The notes under the pieces are model-generated. The model worked only from the letters and a program-made list of their open reading frames with translations. It was not told the DNA's origin and made no database searches. From NCBI RefSeq assembly GCF_018687975.1, contig NZ_CP061310.1, forward strand, positions 1,302,001-1,366,000: a DNA stretch of 64,000 nt. The letters run 5' to 3'. Origin of the DNA: Polynucleobacter sp. es-EL-1. GTDB taxonomy: Bacteria; Pseudomonadota; Gammaproteobacteria; Burkholderiales; Burkholderiaceae. The position numbers and the translations under genes are program-made. Below are positions 24,240 through 32,974 of this stretch, piece after piece (positions within the stretch are counted from its first letter, which is position 1; each line of letters opens with the position of its first letter).

Positions 24240-26165
24240 TCAATGGAGTTGCCGATAGATTTGCTCAGCCAAAGCCGTGGAGATTCCCTCGACAGTTGCA
24301 ATTTCCTCGATGGTGGCATTGGCTACCCCACGCAGACCACCAAAGCGAGCTAGCAGTTTCTGACGACGTTTTGCTCCTATCCCCTCAATTTCTTCTAACT
24401 GAGAAACTGTTCTGGCTTTGGCCCGTTTAGCACGCATACCTGTGATAGCAAAGCGATGCGCTTCATCCCGAATTTGGGCAACTAATAATAAAGCGGGGCT
24501 GTCAATACCAAGCTCAAGTGGTTTTCTCTCATCGGCAAAAATTAAAGTCTCTAGACCGACCTTGCGCCCTTCCCCTTTAGCTACCCCAACGATCAAACCA
24601 ATATCCATACCAAATTCAGATAAAACCTGTCGTGCCATTTCTACCTGGCCTTTGCCACCATCAATCAAAATCACCTGCGGGATTTTCTCAATAGGTAGCT
24701 CTTGGAAGTTAGCGTAACGCCGTTGCAATACCTGGCGCATAGCAGCATAGTCATCGCCAGGAGTAATGTCATTGATATTAAAACGGCGATACTCACTTGC
24801 CTGCATGGCATTTTTTGCATACACCACACAAGATGCTTGTGTCGCTTCGCCAGAGGTGTGACTGATGTCAAAACATTCTATGCGTAAATGCTCCAAGCTT
24901 TCCAGCTCAAGACTCAAGATATCGGCCAGTGACCTTGCCCGAGCAAGCTGTCCACCTGTCTCCACTAAGCGCTTGGCAATGGCAATCTTGGCATTGCCTT
25001 CAGCCATGGATAACCAATGACGTCTTTGACCTTGAGGTTGATGTAAGAAAGTAATCCGTTTACCCGCTTGAGTATTTAGTAAGTCACGCAAACTTTCAGG
25101 AGCCAATTCATCACCCGCCTCTGCAGTAGAAATACCTTCAGGAGATTTCTGCAATGCATGATTAAGAACAATCACTGGTGGAATGAGATTGGTTTTTGAC
25201 TCAACATCCAGTTCTTTATCTTCTAAATAGTGTTGAGCAATAAAAGCTTCTAGAATTTCTTCAGGCGGTGGTAACTCCCCTGATGTTGTTCTCAAGCCTT
25301 TTGGGAAATAGGCCCGATCACCCAGATGACGGCCACCCCGAATCATCGCCAAGTTCACGCAGACTACCCCTTCCATCTGCGCGACGGCAATCACATCCAC
25401 ATCACCTTCACCATCAGCAACGGTATCCATCGATTGCCGTTGCAGCACACTAGAAAGATCGGCAATTCGATCTCGCAAGACAGCAGCCATCTCAAACTCC
25501 ATGGCATCGCTATAGGCAAGCATCTTTTTCTCTAGTTCAGAGAGCACGCGACTATGGTCGCCCTCCAGGAAACGGGTTGCTTGCGCTACATCTTGTCCGT
25601 ATTGCTCGACACTCAACCGCCCAACACAGGGGGCGCTACAACGATGGATTTGATGGAGTAGACAAGGTCGGCTACGGTTTTTAAAAACAGAATCTTCGCA
25701 AGTTCTAAGGCGAAATACTTTTTGTAAAATTTGCACGCTATTGCGAACTGCCCAGGAATTTGGAAATGGGCCAAAGTAATGATTACGCTTATCCGTTTTG
25801 CCGCGATAAGAAGCCAATCGTGGAAACTGGTGTCCAGTTAACATCACATAGGGATAAGACTTATCATCTCGAAAGAGAATATTAAATGGGGGAGCAAGCT
25901 CCTTAATCAAATTGTTCTCTAGAATTAAGGCTTCGGTTTCAGAGCGTGTTACCGTTGTTTCATAGCGAGCAATTTTGCCCACCATCAATTGAATACGGGG
26001 GGAGAGTTGGGTGCGCTGAAAGTAACTAGAAACACGTTTTTTGAGGTTGCGCGCTTTTCCGACATACAAAATGTGGCCTGCCTCATCAAAGAAGCGATAC
26101 ACCCCCGGCAATCCGGGTAGCCGTTTAACATCCTGCTGAAGGGTTTCAAAAAGCGAATTACTCAT
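24240..26165 (-). CDS. uvrC: Excinuclease ABC subunit C
   Basis: Nucleotide excision repair nuclease of 641 aa that makes both incisions around a UvrB-bound lesion. The N-terminal GIY-YIG domain begins PGVYRFFDEAGHILYVGKARNLKKRV (described from residue 18), with CAPCVGR-like cysteines near residue 180. A UVR motif lies around 208-240, the RNase H-like endonuclease is in the second half (HLRIECFDISHTSG, VILIDGGKGQ), and C-terminal helix-hairpin-helix repeats end the protein. The start codon at 26163-26165 shares two bases with the opposite-strand start codon of earP. Confidence 0.97.
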   Translation of the reverse strand: MSNSLFETLQQDVKRLPGLPGVYRFFDEAGHILYVGKARNLKKRVSSYFQRTQLSPRIQLMVGKIARYETTVTRSETEALILENNLIKELAPPFNILFRDDKSYPYVMLTGHQFPRLASYRGKTDKRNHYFGPFPNSWAVRNSVQILQKVFRLRTCEDSVFKNRSRPCLLHQIHRCSAPCVGRLSVEQYGQDVAQATRFLEGDHSRVLSELEKKMLAYSDAMEFEMAAVLRDRIADLSSVLQRQSMDTVADGEGDVDVIAVAQMEGVVCVNLAMIRGGRHLGDRAYFPKGLRTTSGELPPPEEILEAFIAQHYLEDKELDVESKTNLIPPVIVLNHALQKSPEGISTAEAGDELAPESLRDLLNTQAGKRITFLHQPQGQRRHWLSMAEGNAKIAIAKRLVETGGQLARARSLADILSLELESLEHLRIECFDISHTSGEATQASCVVYAKNAMQASEYRRFNINDITPGDDYAAMRQVLQRRYANFQELPIEKIPQVILIDGGKGQVEMARQVLSEFGMDIGLIVGVAKGEGRKVGLETLIFADERKPLELGIDSPALLLVAQIRDEAHRFAITGMRAKRAKARTVSQLEEIEGIGAKRRQKLLARFGGLRGVANATIEEIATVEGISTALAEQIYRQLH

Positions 26166-27231
26166 GCGTTGGGATATTTTCTGTCAAATCGTAGACAACT
26201 ATGGTGATGCCGGTGTTTGCTGGCGCCTAGCAAGAAGCTTAACAAGTCTTCATGGCCAAGACGTGCGCATTTTCTGTGACGATCTGCCAACCCTTAATTT
26301 ACTCGCTTCTGGAGTAGATGAGTCGATCAAAGCAAAAGTGGATCTTCAACCCTGGGAGGCTAGCTTTAGCAATAGCCGTCATCCCGTTCAAACTCCAGAT
26401 GTGGTCGTCGAAGCCTTTGGCTGTGAGCTACCAGAGCGCTATCTCACGGGTTTACTGATTGCCCCCCAGAAACCCCTCATCATCAATTTGGAGTATCTCA
26501 GTGCTGAGCCCTGGATTGTGGACTTTCATCAAAAGGCATCTCCTCAATCTCATGGCATTCCTAAATATTTCTTCTTTCCGGGTTTTCAGGCGAATGCCGG
26601 CGGCATCCTCATTGATCCAGTGCCAGCCCTTGCAGATAGTCCTAGCAATATACCAACCAGCCTCAAATCCAGCTGGTCAAAATTACGGCCAAATGCCAAG
26701 CGTATGAGCGTTTTTTGCTATCCAGGCGCACCACTCCTGAAATGGCTCACAGATCTAGGTAAAACTGGTGAAAACTTTGACATCATTTTGACTCATGGCC
26801 TCTTTGAGCAATTAAGACTGAGCACCAGTCAAGAAATTACTCTGCCAGAGTCCATTCAACTTATTTCCATTCCCTTTGTTTCTCAAGATGAATATGATTG
26901 GGTACTTGGGCAATGTGACTTTAATATTGTCCGAGGTGAAGATTCTTTTGTAAGAGCCCAACTCGCAGGCAAACCCTTCATTTGGCATATTTATCCTCAA
27001 GAAGATCGTGCCCATGAAGTGAAGTTAGCCGCGTTCTTAGATCTCTATCTAGATGACACTTCCCAGGAGCTGAGGACTGCTGTGATTGCCGCAATGACCT
27101 GGGCAATGCCCACGCAATGGATCGCATCATTAGATCTCTGGAAGAGCCATTCCAAGGCCTGGCGAGCGGATTTACTCAAAAAACAGGCTGATGGAGGCTT
27201 GGCAGCGCGTCTATTGGACTTTGTAGCCTGA
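26164..27231 (+). CDS. earP: EF-P arginine rhamnosyltransferase EarP
   Basis: GT-B glycosyltransferase (GT104) of 355 aa that transfers rhamnose from dTDP-rhamnose to Arg32 of elongation factor P. The N-terminus MRWDIFCQIVDNYGDAGVCWRLARSL (26 residues, of which D11 and D15 correspond to the conserved catalytic-site aspartates) matches the family. The nucleotide-binding part includes NIVRGEDSFVRAQLAGKP. The target gene efp lies 87 bp downstream on the same strand. The ATG 26164-26166 overlaps the uvrC start codon on the other strand, and no good ribosome binding site is seen ahead of it. Confidence 0.95.
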   Translation: MRWDIFCQIVDNYGDAGVCWRLARSLTSLHGQDVRIFCDDLPTLNLLASGVDESIKAKVDLQPWEASFSNSRHPVQTPDVVVEAFGCELPERYLTGLLIAPQKPLIINLEYLSAEPWIVDFHQKASPQSHGIPKYFFFPGFQANAGGILIDPVPALADSPSNIPTSLKSSWSKLRPNAKRMSVFCYPGAPLLKWLTDLGKTGENFDIILTHGLFEQLRLSTSQEITLPESIQLISIPFVSQDEYDWVLGQCDFNIVRGEDSFVRAQLAGKPFIWHIYPQEDRAHEVKLAAFLDLYLDDTSQELRTAVIAAMTWAMPTQWIASLDLWKSHSKAWRADLLKKQADGGLAARLLDFVA

Positions 27232-27318
27232 TCTCACACGAAATGAGCCCTCGGGCGGTTACAATCTTGGTTTTGATAAAAACCGCAGAAAAGCAGCTCT
27301 GCACCCAGGACTAGCAAG

Positions 27319-27879
27319 ATGAAAACAGCACAAGAACTCCGCGTTGGTAACGTAGTAATGATTGGCACTGATGCCATGGTCGTTTTAAAGGCTGAATACA
27401 GCCGCTCAGGTCGCAACTCTTCCGTTGTGAAAATGAAATTTAAGAACTTGTTAACTGGTGCACCGAATGAGGGTGTATTTAAGGCCGACGACAAGTTTGA
27501 TGTTGTAATCCTAGATAAGAAAGAGTGCACCTACTCTTACTTTGCAGACCCAATGTATGTATTCATGGATTCTGAATACAACCAATATGAAGTTGAAGCT
27601 GAATTTATGGGTGATGCATTGAATTACCTTGAAGAAAGCATGCCCTGCGAAGTAGTGTTCTATGAAGGAAAAGCACTTTCTGTAGCGATGCCCAACTCTT
27701 TAGTTCGTGAAATCATTTATACAGAACCTGCAGTGAAAGGCGATACCAGCTCAGGCAAAGTATTGAAGAATGCAAAATTGGCAACTGGCTATGAATTACA
27801 AGTGCCTTTGTTCTGCAATACTGGTGACAAGATCGAGATCGATACTCGTACCGGCGAATACCGTAGCCGCGCTAACTAA
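27319..27879 (+). CDS. efp: Elongation factor P (Arg32 type)
   Basis: Translation factor of 186 aa, three beta-barrel domains, that rescues ribosomes stalled at polyproline. The modification loop reads EYSRSGRNSSVVKMK with Arg at position 32, the residue rhamnosylated by EarP, rather than the Lys used by the EpmA/EpmB system. The C-terminal signature is NTGDKIEIDTRTGEYRSRAN. Placement just after earP supports a dedicated modification pair. A terminator follows. Confidence 0.97.
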   Translation: MKTAQELRVGNVVMIGTDAMVVLKAEYSRSGRNSSVVKMKFKNLLTGAPNEGVFKADDKFDVVILDKKECTYSYFADPMYVFMDSEYNQYEVEAEFMGDALNYLEESMPCEVVFYEGKALSVAMPNSLVREIIYTEPAVKGDTSSGKVLKNAKLATGYELQVPLFCNTGDKIEIDTRTGEYRSRAN

Positions 27880-27899
27880 ATAGCCCACTACTGATGCTC

Positions 27900-27926
27900 A
27901 AAAGCCCGGTTTTCCGGGCTTTTTTA
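27900..27926 (+). terminator. Terminator after efp
   Basis: AAAGCCCGG (27901-27909) pairs with CCGGGCTTT (27914-27922) around a TTTT loop, followed by T-run. Strong intrinsic terminator ending the earP-efp unit. Confidence 0.9.
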
Positions 27927-27957
27927 TTTCCCAAGTACAAGTCATAATGAACACACT

Positions 27958-28959
27958 ATGACTAATACCAACGCCCCAGAAATCACTCGACTTCACCCCG
28001 CTGATCTTCCTCAGCTAATCGACTGTGTTCGCCGTTGTTATGGCGAAAGCTATCCAAATAAAGTGATGTATGACATCAATCAATTAGAAGAAATCATCAC
28101 AAACAAGTTGATGCACTCGGTGGTAGCAAAACACGGTAACGGTCAAATCATTGGGCACTGCGCCCTTACATTTGATGGCACTCATAATGTTTCACCCGAA
28201 GCCGGGAAGATGATGGTTGACCCCAACTTTAGAGGTCAACATATCGCCGAAAACATGGCAAAAGAACGAATTGAGATTGCCCAAGAACTTTCTTTGCCGG
28301 GTTTTTGGACTGAGTGCGTAACCAACCACCCATACAGCCAACATGAAATGATTACCTTTAACGCCAAAGAAACAGGTTTATTTATTGGTGATACTCCAGC
28401 CACGATATCAATGAAGGGTCTTGAAAATCATCCAGATACTCGCATGTCATTGCTGGCGTTTTATTTGCAGTTAAATGATCGTCCACATACCATTTTTATG
28501 CCAGCTCAACATGCTGAGCATGCAAAATCATTGGTGAAAGATTTAAATATTCAACGCAACATCGTAAGTTCGAATATAGCTGCTAGCGGAACAACGACTT
28601 TTCATACCGTTATCAATTCCAGCATTCAAACGGCCAATATTGCAATCGATCGCATTGGCAGCGATTTAGTTACTGCAGTCAAACATGAACTCACCAAATT
28701 AGAAGCGCTCAATCTGGCATCTATTTATTTAGATATACCAATTGAACAAGAAGCAGCGGGCCATGCTTATCTTGATCTAGAGAGCATTGGGTTTTTCTGG
28801 GGGTCCTGGATGCCGAATTTTTCAACCAAAGGTGACATGCTAAGACTGCAAAAAATATATCAGCCGGTTGACGTGGAGACTATTGTTTGCGCTAGAGAGC
28901 AAGGTTACAGCATTAAAAAATTTGTTCTTTCCGAGTGGGAAAGAGTTACAAAAAAATAA
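27958..28959 (+). CDS. GNAT-fold acetyltransferase-like protein, substrate unknown
   Basis: Protein of 333 aa. Residues about 8-160 form a GNAT domain: ITRLHPADLPQLIDCVRRCYGESYPN, then VAKHGNGQIIGHCAL, and the acetyl-CoA loop DPNFRGQHIAENMAK. The second half (about 180-333) looks like another, degenerate GNAT-like or regulatory domain, with VDVETIVCAREQGYSIKKFVLSEWERV at the end. Substrate is unknown. It begins 32 bp after the efp terminator and is convergent with nagZ, only 8 bp away, so it is probably a stand-alone gene. Confidence 0.8.
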   Translation: MTNTNAPEITRLHPADLPQLIDCVRRCYGESYPNKVMYDINQLEEIITNKLMHSVVAKHGNGQIIGHCALTFDGTHNVSPEAGKMMVDPNFRGQHIAENMAKERIEIAQELSLPGFWTECVTNHPYSQHEMITFNAKETGLFIGDTPATISMKGLENHPDTRMSLLAFYLQLNDRPHTIFMPAQHAEHAKSLVKDLNIQRNIVSSNIAASGTTTFHTVINSSIQTANIAIDRIGSDLVTAVKHELTKLEALNLASIYLDIPIEQEAAGHAYLDLESIGFFWGSWMPNFSTKGDMLRLQKIYQPVDVETIVCAREQGYSIKKFVLSEWERVTKK

Positions 28960-28967
28960 ACAGCACT

Positions 28968-30056
28968 CTATGCAATGAGATTTAATTGCTTTAGTAAACC
29001 CTTGGCATGGCAGTACTCAGGTTCTTCTTGTAGCTGCCCCCAAGAGAGCGCAGTGGATTCTGGCATGAGACGATTTAGTCGTTGTGCAGATTCAGAACGC
29101 TTCGCTTTAGAGACTTTGAGTTGAGAGAGTAACTGATCAGCTAAATCAGGACGATTACATATAAGCACCGCATCGCAACCAGCATCTAGAGCAAGCTCCG
29201 CACCTTTTACTACTGAACCGGCGACACTCGCGCCCTCCATCGAAAGATCATCACTGAAGATGACCCCTTCAAAACCAAGCTCTTCGCGCAAAATGGAATG
29301 CAACCAAATGTTAGAGAAGCCTGCAGGGTTTTGATCTACCTTGGGATAAATCACATGGGCTGGCATCACTGATGCTAGGCTGAGATCTAACCACTCATAA
29401 GGCTTAGCATCATCATTGAGAATTTGATCTAAGGAACGCTCATCTACCGGGATGGCTACATGTGAATCCGCTTCGGCCCAGCCATGACCAGGGAAATGTT
29501 TACCGCAGTTCGCCATATCTGCTAAACGCAAGCCTTCATTAAGACTTTTCGCCAGAGCAAAAGTAATTTGCGGATCACGACTAAAGGAGCGATCACCAAT
29601 CACCCCGCTACGCCCAAAATCTAAATCCAGTACTGGGGTAAAACTAAAGTCGACACCACAGGCACGTAACTCTGCTGCCAGAACATAGCCACAGGCAGTT
29701 GCTGCTGCCATGGCTTGGGCAGCCGATTCAGCAGCATATTTTGTTTTACCAGTTGATTTATTTTTAACACCCCAAAGCTCGCCAAGCTTACGCATAGCAG
29801 GTAAATGGGTAAAGCCATCCGTCCTACAGCGCTGAACGCGTCCACCTTCATGATCAATCGAGATCAATACATCGGGACGCAGTTTTTTGATCTCTGCAGT
29901 CAGTTTAGAAAGCTGTTTACGATTAGAAAAATTTCTGCCAAATAAAATCACACCGCCAGTTAGTGGATGCAAGATCCGACGACGATCATCGGCATTTAAC
30001 TCTAAACCCACAACATCTAAAGTAATTGGGCCTGGGTTCATCGTCGCTTTACTCAT
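28968..30056 (-). CDS. nagZ: Beta-N-acetylhexosaminidase NagZ
   Basis: Cytoplasmic GH3 glycosidase of 362 aa that removes GlcNAc from 1,6-anhydro-muropeptides during cell-wall recycling. The hallmark KHFPGHGWAEADSHV is present, as are LISIDHEGGRVQR and the nucleophile region VIFSDDLSMEGA. It is the last gene of the long minus-strand run that ends acpS-nagZ, 62 bp after acpS. Confidence 0.95.
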   Translation of the reverse strand: MSKATMNPGPITLDVVGLELNADDRRRILHPLTGGVILFGRNFSNRKQLSKLTAEIKKLRPDVLISIDHEGGRVQRCRTDGFTHLPAMRKLGELWGVKNKSTGKTKYAAESAAQAMAAATACGYVLAAELRACGVDFSFTPVLDLDFGRSGVIGDRSFSRDPQITFALAKSLNEGLRLADMANCGKHFPGHGWAEADSHVAIPVDERSLDQILNDDAKPYEWLDLSLASVMPAHVIYPKVDQNPAGFSNIWLHSILREELGFEGVIFSDDLSMEGASVAGSVVKGAELALDAGCDAVLICNRPDLADQLLSQLKVSKAKRSESAQRLNRLMPESTALSWGQLQEEPEYCHAKGLLKQLNLIA

Positions 30057-30118
30057 GTATTCCTCGGTAGATAGGTGGTGTAGTTCTTTGCTTACTTATT
30101 TACATTCACTTCGTTCAT

Positions 30119-30511
30119 TTATCTTTGCGTGACAATCACATGGGCAATTGCCATATCTTGCTCATCACTGACTGTGACATGGGCTTCCCAGTTTTTGTCT
30201 TGCATAAACTGGGCTAGTGCTCCTAAATAAGAAGTGACTGGTTTACCACTAGGCTCATTTAAGGTTTGTAGTGATCGCCAGGTCATCGGCATTCTCATGC
30301 CCAGACCAATCGCTTTGGAGAAAGCCTCTTTGGCAGCAAAACGCGTTGCCAGAAAAGCAATCCCCCGCTTGTGATTTCTACCTAAGCGATGTTTGAAAAC
30401 CAACATCTCATCTGGCCCGAGAATTTTTTCAGCAAGACGACCATTCGTGCGATCGTACGCAGCTTGAAGTCGCTCAATCTGCAAGATATCTGTGCCAATT
30501 CCAATGATCAT
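30119..30511 (-). CDS. acpS: Holo-[acyl-carrier-protein] synthase
   Basis: Phosphopantetheinyl transferase of 130 aa that activates acyl carrier protein using CoA. The metal ligands are D8 in GIGTDILQIERL and the Glu of RFAAKEAFSKAIG. The end reads EQDMAIAHVIV, typical of the family (the SHxxxYA-like strand). It is in the same run as its substrate gene acpP and 16 bp after pdxJ, the usual pdxJ-acpS order. Confidence 0.96.
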   Translation of the reverse strand: MIIGIGTDILQIERLQAAYDRTNGRLAEKILGPDEMLVFKHRLGRNHKRGIAFLATRFAAKEAFSKAIGLGMRMPMTWRSLQTLNEPSGKPVTSYLGALAQFMQDKNWEAHVTVSDEQDMAIAHVIVTQR

Positions 30512-30527
30512 GTTTATATTTCTGGGT

Positions 30528-31283
30528 TTAATCTGGTTTGGAAGTACTTGCTCTTCCCTTGGCCATTAAGGTTTTCATATCGATAATGGCTTTTTGCCAA
30601 CCTTTAAATAAGGCTTCGGCAACAATCGCATGACCAATATTGAGTTCAGAGAGCTCAGCAATAGCAGCAACTGGCATCACATTGCCCTCGTGCAGGCCAT
30701 GCCCAGCATTCACACGCAGGCCAATACTCTTTCCAAACTGCGCAGCCTTACGAATACGCTCAAGCTCTTGAGCTTGCTGCTCGCCTGAGAGGTCTGCATA
30801 ACGTCCTGTATGCAACTCTACGACGGCCGCGCCAACCTCTTTAGCCGCCTGAATTTGTTTTTCTTCTGGGTCAATAAATAATGACACTCGAATACCGGCA
30901 TTCTTTAGTTGGGTAGTTGCTGCCTTCACAGCCTCATAGTGCCCCAACACATCCAAACCTCCCTCAGTGGTAACCTCTTCCCGTTTTTCTGGGACAAGGC
31001 ATACATCATGAGGTTGCACTCTACAGGCAATATTAATCATCTCTGGAGTAACAGCGCACTCTAGATTCATCCGCGTCTGAATGAGAGGTCGCAATGCCAA
31101 TAAATCTGCGTCTTTAATATGGCGGCGGTCTTCACGTAAATGCAAAGTAATGAGATCAGCACCGGCTTCCTCAGCCAGATGTGCGGCCTTAAGGGGGTCA
31201 GGGTAGACAGTCCCACGCGCATTGCGCAATGTAGCTACGTGATCGATATTGATGCCAAGCTCAAGCTTTGGTTGGGTATTCAT
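30528..31283 (-). CDS. pdxJ: Pyridoxine 5'-phosphate synthase
   Basis: TIM-barrel enzyme of 251 aa condensing 1-deoxyxylulose 5-phosphate with 3-amino-1-hydroxyacetone 1-phosphate to form pyridoxine phosphate. Signatures: LGINIDHVATLRNARGT near the start, TLHLREDRRHI, the catalytic region CLVPEKREEVTTEGG, and ELHTGRYADLSG. It lies 12 bp after recO and before acpS. Confidence 0.97.
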   Translation of the reverse strand: MNTQPKLELGINIDHVATLRNARGTVYPDPLKAAHLAEEAGADLITLHLREDRRHIKDADLLALRPLIQTRMNLECAVTPEMINIACRVQPHDVCLVPEKREEVTTEGGLDVLGHYEAVKAATTQLKNAGIRVSLFIDPEEKQIQAAKEVGAAVVELHTGRYADLSGEQQAQELERIRKAAQFGKSIGLRVNAGHGLHEGNVMPVAAIAELSELNIGHAIVAEALFKGWQKAIIDMKTLMAKGRASTSKPD

Positions 31284-31295
31284 GTGTCTAGGTTA

Positions 31296-32030
31296 CTAGA
31301 TTTTTTTCAGATCAATCAAAATCTGACGGGTTGTCAAGATTTGATCTTGCAGATGCAAGCCAAGCAAGAAACGCATCAATTGCTTGCTCTCTGAGAGAGT
31401 CTCTGGGCTAGAAAAGTCCCCAGCTGCAATTGCTAATAATGATCTACCGCTCAATACCGGCCAATGGCCTGGATCATCACCTTGGGCAGGCCTCACACCT
31501 CGCTCCGGTTGATATACATATTGCTCATCAGAATTGGGGGCTTGGTTTGTTTCTACACAACGATCTAGTGCTGCTGCATAACCCGTCTCTTGTAGCAGGG
31601 TTAACTCAAAAGGACGCAAAATCTCTTCCAAACCTTTGGACTCAAACTCCAGATTAGATAGAGCCGAGATGGTATTGGTGTAATAGTCATAGAGTTTTTC
31701 ATATTCATCTTCGCGAGCCAAAAACTTCACTAGCAACTCATTGAGATAAAAGCCGCACAAGAGTGCATCACCCACGAGGGATGGGGTACCACCAACCCAC
31801 TCTGACTTGGTTAAAGTGCGTAATTCTGACTTACCACTCCAAGAAACTAAGAGTGGTTGAAAACGTTGCAAAACTGGTCGTAATGTTGAATGTGGGCGCT
31901 TTGCACCCTTAGCGATCAAGGCCATACGGCCATACTGCCGCGTAAATACATCCAGAATTAAGCTAGTTTCCTTGTAGGGAATGCTGTGCAATACAAAAGC
32001 AGGTTCGTCAGCAACACGAATCGAGGCCAT
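31296..32030 (-). CDS. recO: DNA repair protein RecO
   Basis: Recombination mediator of 244 aa that helps load RecA on SSB-coated gaps. An N-terminal OB-fold (PAFVLHSIPYKETSLILDVFTRQYGRMALIAKGAKRP split around residues 9-45) is followed by a helical domain. The four-cysteine zinc site of some RecO proteins is absent; only one Cys is seen in the central region (DRCVETN). Located between era and pdxJ, as in most betaproteobacteria. Confidence 0.93.
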   Translation of the reverse strand: MASIRVADEPAFVLHSIPYKETSLILDVFTRQYGRMALIAKGAKRPHSTLRPVLQRFQPLLVSWSGKSELRTLTKSEWVGGTPSLVGDALLCGFYLNELLVKFLAREDEYEKLYDYYTNTISALSNLEFESKGLEEILRPFELTLLQETGYAAALDRCVETNQAPNSDEQYVYQPERGVRPAQGDDPGHWPVLSGRSLLAIAAGDFSSPETLSESKQLMRFLLGLHLQDQILTTRQILIDLKKI

Positions 32031-32036
32031 GAATAA

Positions 32037-32972
32037 TTACTCTAGCCCTTGCGCCCGTAGCTCAGCACGATCATCAGCCCAACCGCGTTTTACCTTGACC
32101 CATGTCTCTAAGAAGACTTTGCCATCAAAGAGCTTTTCCATATCAATACGTGCATCGGTAGAGATCTTTTTCAGACGCTCGCCTTTTTGACCAATAATCA
32201 TCGCCTTATGGCTATCACGATCAACTAATATCGTTGCCGCAATCCGACGCATCGTGCCATCCATCTTGAACTGATCAATCACAACTGTGCTGGTGTACGG
32301 GAGCTCTTCACCAGTAAAGCGGAATACTTTCTCACGCAGGATTTCAGCGGCCAAGAAACGCTCACTGCGGTCCGTAATGGTTTCACCATCGTACACTGCT
32401 GGCGCTTCAGGTAAATAACCCTCAAGCACATCTAATAAGCGCTCAATATCGCCAGGACTTTTTGCGCTCATGGGCACAATTTCAGCGAACTCACATTGTT
32501 GATCCTCGTGGCCACCGAGCTCACTCCAAGGCTGACTCATCTCTTTCATGAAGTTGAGTAAGGCCTGATCACGCTCAGATGGTGTCTGAAAACGACTATT
32601 AAATAAGTCCAATTTGTTTAAAACCAGCACCACTGGCAAATCCGTAGGCAGCAAGCGCAAGACCTTCTTATCGTCTTCACCAAAATAGCCCGCCTCCACT
32701 ACAAAGCAAGCCACATTGACGTCTTGCAAGGCAGTGGTCACCGTGCGGTTCAAGGCTTTGTTGAGGGTATTCATCAAGCGTGTTTGAAAACCAGGCGTAT
32801 CAATAAAGATAAACTGGGCCTCTTCACGGTTCTGAATCCCCAAAATACGATGGCGCGTGGTTTGCGCCTTACGCGAAGTAATACTAATTTTTTGACCAAC
32901 CAAGGCATTTAACAAGGTTGACTTGCCCATATTGGGACGCCCGACAATGGCGATAGTGCCGCATCTAAACAC
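32037..32972 (-). CDS. era: GTPase Era
   Basis: Ribosome assembly GTPase of 311 aa that binds the 3' end of 16S rRNA. G1 is GRPNMGKSTLLN (Met in place of the common Val), G3 is DTPGFQ, G4 is NKLD, and the C-terminal KH domain has IIGQKGERLKKI. The first codon is GTG at 32970-32972, two bases after the rnc stop, giving the N-terminus MFRCGTIAIVG. The rnc-era-recO order is conserved. Confidence 0.96.
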   Translation of the reverse strand: MFRCGTIAIVGRPNMGKSTLLNALVGQKISITSRKAQTTRHRILGIQNREEAQFIFIDTPGFQTRLMNTLNKALNRTVTTALQDVNVACFVVEAGYFGEDDKKVLRLLPTDLPVVLVLNKLDLFNSRFQTPSERDQALLNFMKEMSQPWSELGGHEDQQCEFAEIVPMSAKSPGDIERLLDVLEGYLPEAPAVYDGETITDRSERFLAAEILREKVFRFTGEELPYTSTVVIDQFKMDGTMRRIAATILVDRDSHKAMIIGQKGERLKKISTDARIDMEKLFDGKVFLETWVKVKRGWADDRAELRAQGLE

Positions 32973-32974
32973 GA

